Below, in pieces: positions 38,865 to 52,600 of a stretch of 64,000 nucleotides of DNA. Every line of letters starts with the position of its first letter. The stretch's first letter is position 1. The stretch spans positions 17,342,001 through 17,406,000 of the forward strand of contig JAWUZG010000056.1 in the NCBI GenBank assembly GCA_036785705.1, given 5' to 3'. The notes beneath the pieces are model-generated. The model searched no databases. It saw only the letters and a program-made list of their open reading frames with translations, and was not told the origin of the DNA. The DNA is from Acanthornis magna (lineage: Eukaryota; Chordata; Aves; Passeriformes; Acanthizidae). Made by a program: the position numbers and the translations under genes.

Positions 38865-41358
38865 TTTCGGAATAAAATAGAGGAATATTAAAGCTCATCT
38901 TTGTACTAACATAACCAAATTAAATCACCACTCACATTAGCCATTCTAGTGTTTTATTATAATGGAGGATGAAGGATTGGTAGATATTTTAAAACTGTAT
39001 TGTGAAAACCATATTGTTTGACAGTTTTATTTGAGACTGTTAAATATTAATTGCTGAACAAAAGGGTGCATTAAAAAATTATGTGGAATACAAATAATTC
39101 AACTCCCTACAACTAGAAAGAATATTTGCATATTCACCCTCTCTGAAGCCACAGGTAAGGATCTCACTTTGAATAGACTGGGGGGTCTGATGGTCATTTC
39201 TAGCAGAGTGGATGCACAACTGCATTAGCATTTGATTAGAGATTGAAGTGAGGGTGGTGAGCACAGCCAAAACATCACACATGACCTTGTAACAGAATTT
39301 AAGCAGTGCCCCTCAACAATTCCATGTGCTTCAGCCTGAGCCCAGTGTCTGCTCAGGCTCTTTTGGGCTGGTAGGAAAGGAATTCTATCAGGAGATGCTG
39401 CTGCTGCCATCCAGGCTGCTCCCTGCGACTCCCCACCTACACAAAGAACACTCTGGTGGGCTTGGGGCGTTGGAACCTCTCCCTCAGCTGCACAACAGTC
39501 AGAGCTGCCTGAGAGTGGTGTGATTTGTGAAATGTTTGTGTCCTGAAAGGGCAGAGGGAGCAGCCCCTCCACGCCCTGCAGGGCTCACTAAGTAGGTTGA
39601 GAAGCCACAGGCTCTCCCTTCCCCAAGGCACAAACTCAGAGGCAAACACAGGGACCTGTCCATGCATGTTTTGATCCCTGGCGTGGAACACGAGCTGCTG
39701 TGCCAGGAAGGAAATTGAGATTCTTCACCAAAATCCATCTTGTTCTCAAACAGACAGTGCATTACAGTCAGAGCTCCTTAATTTCACTAATTACTTTTTA
39801 ATGATCAGAAGCAAACAAAAGACACAAGGTAGGTGCCACGTGCCAGGAGACTCAGTGCAGGGTCTGGTCAGAGTCAGAAATCTAATCATGCCCACCTGCT
39901 CTCCAAACCTGCCAGCATCTGAGATTGATTTGGGTTCAATTTCTGGAGAAATGGAGACTCTGTTCATTCTAATTAGACTTTTGGAGCAGGGACACCTGAA
40001 CTGGAAAGCCATCTGAAAGCAGGCTCAGATGGTGACTCGGATGCTTTTCAGCAGCAATCACTGATTTTGCAGAAACAATTCCATCCCCATCACCAGATAA
40101 AGTGAATCCAAATCCTCATGTGTTTTATAGACTCTTATTTCCTAAATTTTAGAAAATGCCTCATAAGCCTTTATATATGTCTCTTTATTCCTCTCTTCTC
40201 CTCCCCCCACTTAAAGTTCAAATATAGAACTACATTGCTGAAGTCCCCTGGGGTGGCAGCCTGGCAGCTTCTGCAAACATTGAATTCACAGAATCACGAA
40301 TTACATTAAATAAGTGTTTCTGATTGCCTGTCTGTGTTTGTGAGAGGGAGACCCCAATGTGATACCAGCGGCACACTCGGCATTTTGCACTCAGAAGAGT
40401 GGCTGGGCTAAGACAGTAACACCACAGAATTGCTGGAATTTGGCTGGAAAGGCAGGCTGGCATTTTGAAACACATTAAAGGGATCTTTCTGTGATACAAA
40501 ATGGTGGTGTCGACTCTTAGCCAGGCTACCCAAGCAGCATCAGGGCAATTTAGGGAAGCCAAGGAATAACAGAGAACTCAAGGCACTAAAATGCTGCCAC
40601 TGCTCTGCTTGAGAGCCATTTCCTTGCTCTGCTGCAATGTCTCACTGTGGGTAAAGCCATAGGCAGCCCCTTGAATCCCACTCGACTCCTGCCTGCTGGG
40701 GAAGGCAATCAGATGGCACCGAGCAGAGCTGCAGCTCAGGAGGCCTGGCACAGCCCAGCCTGGGGGCTCTGAGTGCTGGGGGGGCAGGGGGATCTGAGCC
40801 CTTCCCGCCGGGAATGAGGAGGAATTAAGGGCAACAACGGAGGGGAGCTCAGGAGAAGAATGGATAGAAGCAGAAAGCAAAAGCAAAATGACGCAGGAGG
40901 GAGAGGGTAAGAGACAGAAGGGGAGCCAGGGGGACAAACAGCCTCAGCTCTGGCTCCAGCACAAAGGGTCATCACTTCAGGCTGCTGTGGCAGTAGCATC
41001 TCATGAGCTGGTGATGCCAGCCGTGCCTCAGTAGGAATCCCAGCTCCCTCTCCAATACAGAAAAGCCTTTACCTGCTTTCTGGCCTCTATTTATTTGAGA
41101 GACAAACAGGTTTTAATGACGTGATACTGTTCACTGTGAGTGAGCTTTTTAATAAGATACAGAACTGCACTACTAAACCAAAAGAACTGATTCATGTTTA
41201 ATGTGTCCAGAGAACCCCTATGTTGAAATCTTGACATAAAAGTGTGGATGAGTGAGGAGACAACAGAAAGCCTCATTTAACGTGCTGGTTTATATTTACC
41301 ATAACCTGTCAGATGTCCCTTTGTTAACAGGGGCCTGTGTATAAACTGTTCTGCTCAG

Positions 41359-41565
41359 GGAGATTTTGGACCTTGAAAAGCCTGGCAGCACCATCATGCA
41401 GGTGTTTCACAAGTTGTCCCTCATGCAGAACATGAAACCATCCCAACTACATGGAAAAACAGTTTCTGGGATCATGCAGGTGATGTCAGTGGGAGCTCTA
41501 CAGGCAAAGGACAGGGAGGAAGCCCTTTGCTTCCTGGCCTTGGAAAAGAATTTCACTATCTACAG
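41359..41565 (+). other. Splice-flanked open segment (possible cryptic exon)
   Basis: Upstream is ctgttctgctcag, an acceptor-like site. Downstream is ctacag then gtgagg, a strong donor. The 207 bp between are open in one plus frame and would be phase 2 at both ends (exactly 69 codons). The predicted peptide is well mixed with two MQV-containing stretches (TIMQVFHKL and GIMQVMSVG). I recognise no family. The frame is also open upstream to a TAA at 41342, and the donor's own TGA ends it downstream. The strand is opposite to the MEGF11-like gene. It may be chance, an exon of an antisense transcript, or a decayed retrocopy. Confidence 0.15.
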
Positions 41566-43592
41566 GTGAGGCCAAGCGAGTTATGCATTGATGTTTACAA
41601 ATTTAGATGAAAGTGCAATAACTAACTCAAACAAACCTGTTGCTTTCTCCTAAAAATAACAAGTAACCCAATCGTAACTTTCTCGGTGCTGTACTTTATG
41701 TTTATGGAGTTTAAAACCTTTTACACGCTCAGAGCTCTGGTAGCACTGACCTGTCGTGGAAGGGTTTGTTCTTTAAATCCTAACAAAATAGCAAATATCT
41801 GTAACTCATTTCAGACCTGTGCTCTGAATTAGAAGTTAATGTACTAATTAATTTATCTAATTACAGTAAACCAAACAATCCTGCAACTGAGGCTGGCCTG
41901 TTCACTTCCTTAAAATGCAATTACACACAGCCCCTGCTCAGACCAGATCCGCTGTTGGATATCTGAGGACTGGGCCATGATAAAATTTTAAACATTTCTT
42001 CTGGTCATGTTTCTGTTTTTCAAGTCTGTCTCTTTTGAAATATCAGAGCCTAGTTTGACATTTAATTTCCACTTCTGTATTGAAACCAGGAAAATATGTG
42101 GCTCTAGAGGAAGACACTGAGAGAAGCAAATATAAGCTAATCAGTCATGGAGCTGGGGATGGTGATGAACACGTTTCTTATGCAGTGTCCAGGGAAAGAA
42201 AAGTCCACTTTCTGTGCAGAGAGCTCACACCAGATCAATTAACTCCTGAAATCTCCTTTAGGTTGGATAGGAGCTGGATGTGAGATCTTCACTGAAATGT
42301 TAGTGGCAGAACCTCATCATTCTCCTCCCAGAGGGGTGAGCAGCACAGTAAATTCTCAGTGGATGGAATTCCACCCACAAAGGAACTTTGTCACAAATGT
42401 GCCTTATCCCAAATAGAAAACTTCAAAACTTGGTTCCCTCCTGAATTCTGCTGTAATGGAAGTATAAGAAGAAATTCTCAATTATGAAGAAAAATATTAG
42501 AAGATTTTTAACCTAATTTACTAGAATTTTAACTTGTCTTTCTTGAATGTTACAAAAACCTCAATTTCCTACACAAGCTGCATGGCCCATGTACCAGTGC
42601 TGATCATTGCTTATTTTATTAAAGAAACTATTCAATTTCAGTCAAGAAATGTGGAAAGTCTGTGTTGTGCAAGAAGCACAGGAGACATCACGGAAACTGG
42701 TACTGACAGAGTCAGAACAGATCAACACTGGGCCCTGCTCTGACACACAGCTCCACCATTTCTGTTTAACATGCTGTACAGAATGTTAAACCAATTTATT
42801 GCTGGTTTTTAATGTGTGAAAGTCTTACAGAAAAGGGAGAATTTGGGTTTTGATCTGCATTAGAAAACAAAATATTAGAAGAATCACGTAACTCGGAGGG
42901 GAAGCAGCCTCCTTGTTTGGCAGCCCACTGGCCACAGTCCCATTACTGGGATTTCCAAAATGCAGACAGAATGGCATTTGCAAAGATCCTGAGAATGAGA
43001 ATGGAGATGTAAATTTTAGTTTACTTAATGGAGCATAATGTTTCCCCACAGAGAGGTCTGGGTTGTGTTTTCCTGCTCTCCTATTATGGCAATACCAGCC
43101 CAACCCGGAGAATTCTCTGCAATTTCATTCATCAATATCTGATGTTCCTCCTGTCCACGTTTCCCTTTCACACCTGCTCAGGATTCACAGACCTTTCCTG
43201 GGATATCCAACCCCCAAAGAACACACGTGGAGTTTACCTAAGCCTCCTCTAATCAGCCTAGAAGGAATTTCAGATGAGAGCAGTTGCACCTGCTGTAAAG
43301 AAACCACTCAGAAATGTTAAATATTGAGTTTAAACACCTGACAATGGCTGAGTTACTGTTGTCACTTCTATGAACCCAGAACAATTTCACTTGTGTAGTT
43401 CTGTATTAATAAAACTGCTCCAAATGTGATCCCGAGATGCAACGTGTCCTTTACAACAACAAAGTAAATGAAGCAAGAGAGAATGAAAAGTGAATTAAAA
43501 AAACATTGATCTTGTAGATACAAAACAAAGTTGGGATAAATATTAGCGCTGATGATTTCCTTTCCATTATCCACAATGTGTTTTTCCCCACC

Positions 43593-43617
43593 AAAAAAAA
43601 AATAAAATAAAATAAAA
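43593..43617 (+). repeat. A-rich (AAAAT)n tract
   Basis: A run of As followed by three aaaat-type units. It is a simple repeat; no element is seen upstream that would make it a retroposon tail. Confidence 0.8.
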
Positions 43618-44359
43618 GGGAGAGGTTTAATACCATCTATCACTCATGGAAGGGATGGAGCGTGAAAGATGCCTGGAAGCAACTTAACGGCTTGGCTGTG
43701 CCTCAATTTGTCATAGTCATCCACAGAGCAGAAATGCACCTCCTAATGCATTCCAACATGTTGCATCCTGGAAGAGCAACCCAACATCTGGGCATCTCCA
43801 ATACCCACTGCAACATCATGACTGCGTGTCAGAGTAATTAATTAATGTCATTTCTTGCTGTCACATAGAACACATACGTTCACCACACAACACACACTGA
43901 TCTGAGGAGAAACATCTATTTCTTCTGTAGCAGTTTTCCTCTAGAAACTTCAGCGTCCAACCCAAATGTGGTCAGACTCACCGTTCCATAAACCAGAAAA
44001 TGAAATACGGAGGGAAAGGACGTGTCCAGAATGATGCAGCAGTCCAGAAACAGTTGGGAACAGTGCCTGAATTCCTGAATATGAGCAAGAAATTCTAGTA
44101 CTGTTGAGTTTAGTGATGAAAATGCATCCTGTCATAAGAATTTCCATGGCATTTCAGGATTTTGGAGTGAGAATAACCACATAATTCTTTAGACAGGCTC
44201 ACCATAATAGAGTTCTGCTCTCAGACGCAGGAGATTCCCAGGGGCTTTCAGAATGCTCTGACCTGCTGCTTAGATATTCTATGTTTTCCACCATATCCAG
44301 CAATTCACTAAGCCTCCTGCTCTGATTCAGAGATCACTAAAGTTACAGGAATAAAATAA

Positions 44360-44570
44360 TTCATAGAATCATAGAATTGTAGAACGGCTGAGGTAGAAAG
44401 GACCCCTGGAGATCATCTAGTCCAAGTTGTCAAAGGCTGTATCCAGTTGAATTTTGAATATCTCCAAAGACAGGCTCCATAATCTCTTTGAACAGCCTAT
44501 TCCAGTCTTTAATCACCCTTACAGCAGAAGAGGTTTTTAATGCCTAAATGGCACTCCTTGTATTTGACTG
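44360..44570 (-). mobile_element. Old CR1 LINE fragment
   Basis: The plus strand begins tcatagaatcatagaattg (the reversed octamer tail), then ctgaggtagaaaggacccc, tggagatcatctagtcca, a tgaattttgaatatctcca block, and a cctattccagtctttaatca block. It matches a more diverged avian CR1 subfamily (gagatcatctagtccaacc type) in reverse orientation. Similarity fades after about 44570. Confidence 0.88.
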
Positions 44571-46873
44571 AGCTCTGAGCTGTGAACCTGAGCACTCTGA
44601 AGAGCCCTGGAGCCAGAAGCTGAGGATGAAAGATGGTGACACTCTTACCAATGTCATGGCTCCCAGGAAACCCAGAACTGGGCTGCCACCAGCAGATCCC
44701 ATGGATGGGCTCAACAACAACACCCCCTTCCCAAGGAATTCCTGAATAAGCTCTGACAAAAGTAATCCTTCACCTGAATCTGAAAGCAAATTCACTGGGC
44801 TCTGTCCTGAAGTTCATATGTCCCACAGCCCCAAATCTGCAAGGGAGAGGTACCATGCTCTACTGGTATTCCCAAACTGGAATTTGGGCAATTCCAGTGG
44901 CTGGACTTTATTCCAGAAGAAGGAGATAAAATTTGCAGGAATGAATGTATTTTCTTATTGCTATTCCCGCTGAAGTGGATGCCATGTAACTAGGAAGAAT
45001 TACTAGACAGGCTAAAGTAGATGATGAAGCAAAGGTTATTCTGGATTCCCAAGAATTCCTCAAGTTTCCAGCTATGTCTCCCTACCCTCCATCCAGCAGA
45101 AAAGCGTGCAATCTCTGTGGAAAAATTGAACTTCCTTATGAATCCTCACGTCTTTCTGCAAACCTGCCTCCTTCTGCAGTTTGTTTCGAGGCTTTGATCT
45201 TTATTTAGGAAATTATCACTGCAATGTAGATAAGTCAGAGAGGACATCAGATTTTGGGCCTTAGCTAAAAACTCTCCTGTAATCAATTTTCATGATTTAC
45301 TCACACTGCTGCGTAATTAGAACACTGCAGCTCTGTATAGGGGGCTCAGAAAGGTGAGATTTAAGCAGGCAGCAGGAAGGGTGAGAAACCTTTACCTCTA
45401 AACCACCCCAAATGTCTGCTGTTTCATGTTTTAGCTGCTTCTGTTAAAATTTGAATTTTGCTGGCTGATTTCACCCCGAATTTCACCCTCTACCCTGAAT
45501 TTGATGCACATATTTTTAAGCATCCTGGGCAGGGTTATAAAGCCTGGCAGCCTCTGGCCCTCACATGAGCAGGCACTGTGTGATTGGCAGAGAAGCTACT
45601 GGAAATGAAAATGATGAACAGCAGAGACTTTTTATGTCGAATGACCACCCTCCAAGATCAAAGAACGAGTGTTTTATCTCTCTTCTTTCTGGTTGATGCC
45701 CATAAAGCTCTTCCTGATATAAAATACTCTCAGTAACAATACACACATCATTTCCATCTGGCATTTACTGTTATTCCTAATGAGGCCTAAATCCTTCTTG
45801 CTTAACACACCCCAAAGCCATGAAAGTGCATTAAATCTCCTCCTACAAAGCAGAAGTGGATGGGAACTTCTCTCACACACTTTCTTTCCCTTTTCCACCT
45901 TTCTTCCCTGCAGTTCTTTAAGCAGAAGCCTCTGTGTAGCAGTAGGTCCCTTTTTATTTCACTGCACAACCCAGAAACTCATCGTACATTGTTATTCTCT
46001 GACTTTACTCATCCTTTAGGTCACTGATCATATTTCATGAGTTCTTGCCATTACAAAGACAGTGACACCCATATCTGTGACACTTGGGTCTCTTCCCAGC
46101 CTCCCTGACAAATGGCCTTCACAGGGCTTTCTTGAACAAGATTGAGGTCTTTAGAACTCTCATTTTCACTCCCAAACATTCAGATATTCTGCTGGGCTAA
46201 CACAGGGATGTTTAATAAATAAAACCCTGCAGTTTCTCTGCACTGAATCAGGTCTTTTCGAGCTGTAAGGAAATGTCTGGAAGATGTGCTTGTTATGTAC
46301 CACACATTTCAGGCAATCAAATTGTGTAAGGAAGGGTCAAGACTAAAGGTGTAAAGTATTTTCCTGAGTACAGAAGCACAAGTGAACTTTTGACTGTATA
46401 AATTTTCCCTAATGTGCAAAATTCCTGGTATTTCACCTCTGCTTTTGTCAGTAACAAAATAAACCCTGACTGTTGAAAACTGCGCTTTCTTCGCTTGTAC
46501 AATCCTTCCAGGCCAAGAAAAGGCATTTTTGGCAGTTGAAAGCACTATAACTTCCAGCATCCCACTTCAATACATTGTGTTTAAACATTACACAGTGTTT
46601 ATTGAAGCCATAGTGCTGTAGAACACGTGTACATCCCTTCATAAACACCTCAACAGGTTTCCTTGTTGGCACCAAAAAAAGCCAAATGTCTCTTTAACCT
46701 GAGCACTTCATCTCTAAATCCTTCTTCTGTCTGGGTATCACCTGGTTTAGATTCTTGTTGTGGTTTAATCTCAGATGACAACAAAGTCCCACAGAGCTGC
46801 TCCCTCAGTCTGCTCACGAGTGGGATGGGGAGAATAGGAAAAGGGTAAAACCCACAGGCTGAGATAAGAACAG

Positions 46874-46934
46874 TAATAATAATAATAATATAAAAAGAAG
46901 AAGAACAGGAAGAGGAAGAGGAGGAAGAGAGGAA
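46874..46934 (+). repeat. (TAA)n microsatellite plus polypurine tract
   Basis: About six taa/ata units (46874-46892) are followed by about 40 bases that are nearly all purine (aagaag and aggaag words). Polypurine-polypyrimidine DNA of this kind can form triplex structure. The reverse strand gives serine/phenylalanine-rich frames that are not genes. Confidence 0.85.
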
Positions 46935-49627
46935 TAAAACCAAAGAAAGACAATTGTTGCACAATACAATTTCTCAGCACCCACTGACCAATGCCCAGCC
47001 TGTCCCTGGGCAGCAGTCAGTGCCTCCCAGTTTATTCACTGAGCACAGCATTCCCAGTTATGGAATATCCCTTCGCCCAGCTCAGGACAGCTGTCCTGGC
47101 CATGGTCCCTCCTGATTCCTTGTGCAGCTCATCCCTGGCAGAGCAGGGGAAAATAGAAAGTCCTTGACTTAGGGTGAGCACTTCTGAGCAACAACTAAAC
47201 ATCAGTGTGTGATCAACATTATTCTCATCCTAAATCGAAAGCACAGCTACTAGGAAGAAAAATAACTCTATTCCAGCTGGAACCAGAAAAATCTTCACCC
47301 TCATTAACCTGCCTGTGGCATCTCCCATCATCATTCTATCCTCACTCCTTCCACTTCACTTTCTTATTTTGACAAAATCTGTAATTTCTCCTCAGTAGAA
47401 TCAGCCAAGAACTGCCTGCTCACAAGGTTGGAATTCGGGGTGCCTCACATGCATCACAGTGTTCATTTGTAAAACATTCAAATTCTGCTGTGTATTGACT
47501 CAAGTCAATTATCTGCACACTGACCTCCTTTTCTATCCCCACCTGCTTCTGCCTTTTGTCTCACCTTGCTTTTTTTCCCAACTTTTCCCCAAATTCCTCC
47601 TCTGTCATGTCTCAATCTTTATTTTGCCCTGCTTTTTTATTCCATGCCTCCATGCATATCACCTTCCCCCTGCTTTTCTTGGCTTTGGGCTCTGTTCACA
47701 ACTCTGTTTGCAGTCGGTGGTTATGCTCCAAGCACCTCCTCTGGAGTGTCAGGTATGATGCTGGCACACCATCTGCTCATTGATTTCCTTAGGTCACGAC
47801 ACATTCCCTCATTTTCCATGCTTTTTCTTCTGGAGAGCTGTGGGCCTGCTCCGCTCCCTGCCCGAGCTCGATTAGCAGCGAGAACAAAACGCTCACCTGC
47901 GAGGGCTCTGATCTGCCAGCCCTGGATTTACAGCCACATTTGCACTTCTTAAGTCCTCTGCTATCTCATTATTTCTCTCCACAACACCAAGGCAGACAAG
48001 CTGTCAACAAACACTGGTTTCATCAGGGACACAACGTATCTGCTCCTATGGCAAACGCTTTTTCAGGGTTTTGTAAGGACTACAAATAAGTATCAGAGAA
48101 TTATTTGAGGGGCCTAAGAGGGATTTTCAGGAGCGTAATTTAGGAGAACGGGATTTCTCACGGAAACTTCTGAAAATATTTCACTTCAGAACTTTGCTGT
48201 CAAACTCACAATAGCATAAACACTGGGTAAAACAAAGAAAACTCTCCCATTTTACAGAGTGATGAAGATCACCATGGCCTGCTCCTGCATGGAGAAGCTA
48301 CTAGAAATGCAAGCGATTGTAAGGTTAAAGAGAAGATCCAAACAGTGCCGCTTGTATAATGGCAGATATATCTCTAACTTTTGCTCCAAAAGAGGTCACT
48401 TATTCCTACACAAATATTTTATTGGCATGGAAAGAACTTTAAAACCAATAAAGAGCAGAATGATCCATTCTGGTGCCATGTCCCCATTAGGCAATGGAGG
48501 AGCTCGGTGCTATCACTCTCTCACTTTAAACTGTCGTGCTGCATCACTTCTGCGTAGTCTCCTGCAGATCAGAGCATCACACATCTCTAAAGTTAGCAAA
48601 GCTGCCTCCAGGCTGTATTTTAAATGCAACCCACCCAAGACACCAAGGCCAGCTGTACATTGGAGCTCCCTCCTCTTTAGCACAGTTATTAACTGTGGCT
48701 GAGCTCTTCCCAGCCCACCACAGCCATCGCTTTTCAGCTCCAGCATGGGCCCAGTCAATCCAGACTTTGAATATACTCAACTCCCACGGAAATCAAGGAG
48801 AAATAAGGACTCTGTGGAGGCTGAGCTAAGTTCACACAAAATTAGGGTGCAGCCTGAGGACATTCTCAACATGTAACACTTCCCCTTGGAGCAGACACTG
48901 CCCACGTTGAACACCAGGTCAGTGGGAGGGGACGTGGACAATGGGAACTGTTCAGCACAGCAGCCAAAGAGCAGCTAAGGCTCACCCAGCTGCTGTTTCC
49001 TGAAATAAAGTGTTTTAGTATCTTCGCATGCAGACCCTGAAATTTAAGCCTAAACAAAGAAACCCTCAGTAGCAGGGAAAGCTGTGTGTTTGTGTGCCTG
49101 CCTCCCGTGCCTGGGCACACTCCCCGGTGCTCTCGGAATGATTTACTGATTGTGCCTCGGCTCTCGGGTATCCACACACAGGCAGGCTGGTGTCTAACAC
49201 TGAGTGATGAATATCTGCTCTTTTCTAGCAACTTTTAGCGGCTGGAGGCCCGAGGTAAATTTCAAGTCTAACTTTTGAATGAAACCTTTGGTTTCCCTCT
49301 TTGATTCCAATCCTTAAAGGCTGCCCAGAAAATAATAACTAGGAAGAACAGGAGCTTTTGAAAAATCCTACAAGTGCTGGATGGGGCAGTAGGGCCTTTC
49401 CCAGCTGTAGCACTTGTCTTTGGGGACAGTTATTCATAACCCAGAAAAAGTCAGAACAGGCCTGAGGCTTCTCCAAGTACCTGGAATAGCTCCGGAGGGA
49501 TTTTCCAATGCCTCTAGTGCTGGACAGTGAGTGGAGCTCTGCCCCTTCCAAGCACGCCTTGAAACACCTTGCTATGTCTAACACAAGGAAAAGTGCTTTA
49601 GAAGCTTTCCCAAGGACCACTAATTTT

Positions 49628-49640
49628 TGTGTGTGTGTGT
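49628..49640 (+). repeat. Short (TG)n microsatellite
   Basis: About six tg steps followed by a run of Ts. Confidence 0.8.
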
Positions 49641-52600
49641 TTTTTAGCAAGCAAAAACCCCAGGAATACTTCTGAGTGGGTGTGCACAGCTGAGACTTTT
49701 GCCTACGCTTTGCAAAAGGAAATTTTGCTCTTTTCTCCAAGTGACAGCTCTTAGTGACCAGGCCATAAAATTATACCAATGGTACTTTTAAATTGATCTA
49801 AAGTCTGTTCATTTGTGTAGTGCACATTTAAAGCCACATTATTGTAAGATGCTCCAGCAATGAAATTCAGCATTAGCAATTCAGTTCATTAAAGAGGATA
49901 TTTTAGTAGGTTCTTTCTTTTATAGCTATTACTCTGTCTAAAGTGAGAAAAACCTCAGTCAAATTAATAAAACTAACAACTCGTCACACATACGCTGCCT
50001 CTCTGCGAAGTCTGCTCTGCTCTCACCAGTTTGGCAGCCAAGGAAAGATGTATGGGAGCCAAATTCCCTCTTGCATAACCACACAAACCTGCACGGGAAT
50101 GCGTTTAGCCCATTCAGTGCTTGTAACCATGGTTTCATTTACTGAAAGTTAGCCTGAAAATTCCAAGTTTTAGTCAATCATGAAGCCATTCCCCAGATCA
50201 GAGAGCAGCTGATCTGCTCAGTTCAGTTGTGCCCCTGGCTCTGAGGGGCTGTGCTCTGGGAGGGCTCTGCTGTCGCTGTCACAAACACCTCAGCAGCACT
50301 TTGGCTGCTCTGGGACAGCCCTTCCCTTCCCTGGGTGACACTGCCTGCTCCCCAAGCTTCACACCCAGCTCTCTGCTCCAAAACTTTAGTGCCTGTTCTC
50401 ACTCCCTTTTGGAAGCGCCAGGCCCTGACATACTGCCCTACTGACAGGCAGGCAGTAAGGCTTTACACAATGAGATTTCCTCACAGCTTCCCTTTTCTGT
50501 TTTCAGCAGGGATTTAGTGTTGGATTCAGACTGGTTTTCCAGAGATACCTAGCATAAAGAATTGCAGTTTGGTTCCCTGGAACATAGAATTTCCATCCTG
50601 CTCAAGGCCAGCTCACCAGGGGCTGTGCCCAGATGGTCACTGGGTCTTACCTGTCCTCTCAGCTCCCATTTGTCAGCTGTGAGACCTGAGCAATGTTCGT
50701 GCCCTTGCTCATCATGGATGACACTCAGTAACCCTTGGTCCCTAAAAGAGATCCTCACCAACCTGATTTCCACCTCATCTCACGAGTTCCCGTTCAGGTG
50801 ATGGCTTAAGCATTTATCTAACTTAAATAAGTTAAGATTGTTCCTTATTGACTTTAAAAGGACTATTCATATGCATGAAGTACAAGGCTGGATCAAGCCT
50901 TGAGAGCAAGGCACGAGCTGGAAGACAGAACTCCAGGGACTGGAATAGACAGAGTCAGGTCAGCTCAATTGACTCTTCAAATCATCCAAAAGAGGGAGTC
51001 TCAGAGGAGGGCTGGGAGTGCTGGGGAAATGATCTGTCACTACCTTGGCTTTAGACACAACCAACTGATTTAGGGAAGGAAGAGCTCTCCCAGACTCTGA
51101 CAGGGAAGATGAAGGTGAAAAGTAAAAGGACACAGGGTGCTGAATTTCTATTTTTCACTCACTTTAGTACAAGACTTAAAACAACTGGCAGCTGATGTAT
51201 TCATCACCAATGAATCACACAGAAGTACAGAAAGCAGCTCCTTCCCAAAGTAAATCTTGGATCTTCTTTTCCTTTTCCAGAACCACCTCTTGCCCTTTGC
51301 TCAGCCCTGTGGGAGAAGCCCAGGTTGATATGACTGCAGTGTCTTTCCATAAGCTTGCAGCACCTCCGAAGGGGTTAACTCATGGAAGCTGAGAGGATAC
51401 ACATCCCTCACAAAGTGAGGAGAAACTGCCACAAATGGCTGGGCAGATATCAACAGCTTCAGCAAGAGACAAAATATTCCCACCAAATGAAAAGTGATGG
51501 ATTAGCCCAGTTTAACGCAGCCAAATTATCTGTGTAAAAATACATGCAGGACATGCTGCTGTGCCACCAACGGCACTGCACAGCAGCTTGTGTTTACATC
51601 TCATTCCCTGTCACAGGCTGTCCTGCGTGGGCTGGGCCCGGGAAGAGCTGCTGCCACAGAGCCTGGGAACACACGAAAGCTGGGGCCCGAACCCCAGTGC
51701 GTGGGCCCAACATCCAGCAGAGGCAAAAATTAAACACAAGCTGTTTACCTGATTGCACCAGTTCGGCAGTGATTGAAGGGAGATGGGTGTTTTTTAAGTT
51801 TAAGGAAGAGCAAATTGTTAGAACTGAGAGACAGAAATCAATTCCACTCTGTAATTGCTACGGAAAGATCCTTGTATGAGCCTCGCTGGGGTTTGATTTT
51901 GTACATTTGCATCTCTTTGCATGATGCAGTTGTCACTGAGTCTGCAAATCATATCAAAATTAAGCTGTAATTTGAGCTTGGCTTAAATGAAAAGTGTGTT
52001 AAAACTTTGAAGTCCACATGCTATGGATATGAAAACCCATTTCAGCTAAAGCAATAATTAAGACTGGATCACAACTGAATAATTCTTCAAACAAATCCTT
52101 AGAAACTGCCTCTGAACCCAACAGCTGGAATGGCCAATGAAACACTCGGGCTGTGGTGGAAACAGGAACATTGTCCCTGGTTCTGTGGCCTCATCTGGCC
52201 CTTGGGTACAGCAGTCACTGAAGTACAAACCCCACACTGACATATTCCCAGACAAGAGCCACGGGCGGGAGCTCCTCAGGCACAGGCCCTGGATTTAAGC
52301 TGTAGCCAACTAACAGCTCAGAACTGCTGGGGCCTTGCACCTTGGCCCCTCTTTGGTGGACTGTGGTGGTTTCCTGGCCAATCCTATCCTAAAAGTCTGA
52401 GGATGAAAAATCAACTAATGATTCCGGCAGATCAGCCTCCCACATGAATTTTGTTTAAGCTTGAATTCATGAACCAGGGATCTTTCCTTTGAACCTCATT
52501 TCCTCTTCAGAAATAGTTCAAAGCAGTTGGAGAACATGAATGCCAAAATCAAGCCTGAAAACCACCACAGCCTCCCTTTAAAACAGTGCCTTTTCCTCCT

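Larger units (their letters stand above)
38865..44359. other. Unique intronic sequence
   Basis: No repeat family was recognised. It contains the splice-flanked open segment at 41359-41565 and the (AAAAT)n tract at 43593. Other open frames (for example minus 40578-40937) have no domain. Confidence 0.5.

Noticed and set aside
43593..43617. A-run considered as the poly-A tail of a processed pseudogene
   Set aside because: No coding-like or repeat-like sequence precedes it, and the pattern is a simple AAAAT repeat.
48259..48702. 147-codon plus-strand open frame with many basic residues and cysteines
   Set aside because: No domain, no repeat relationship and no paired splice sites were seen. Opposite-strand frames are open over part of the same region.
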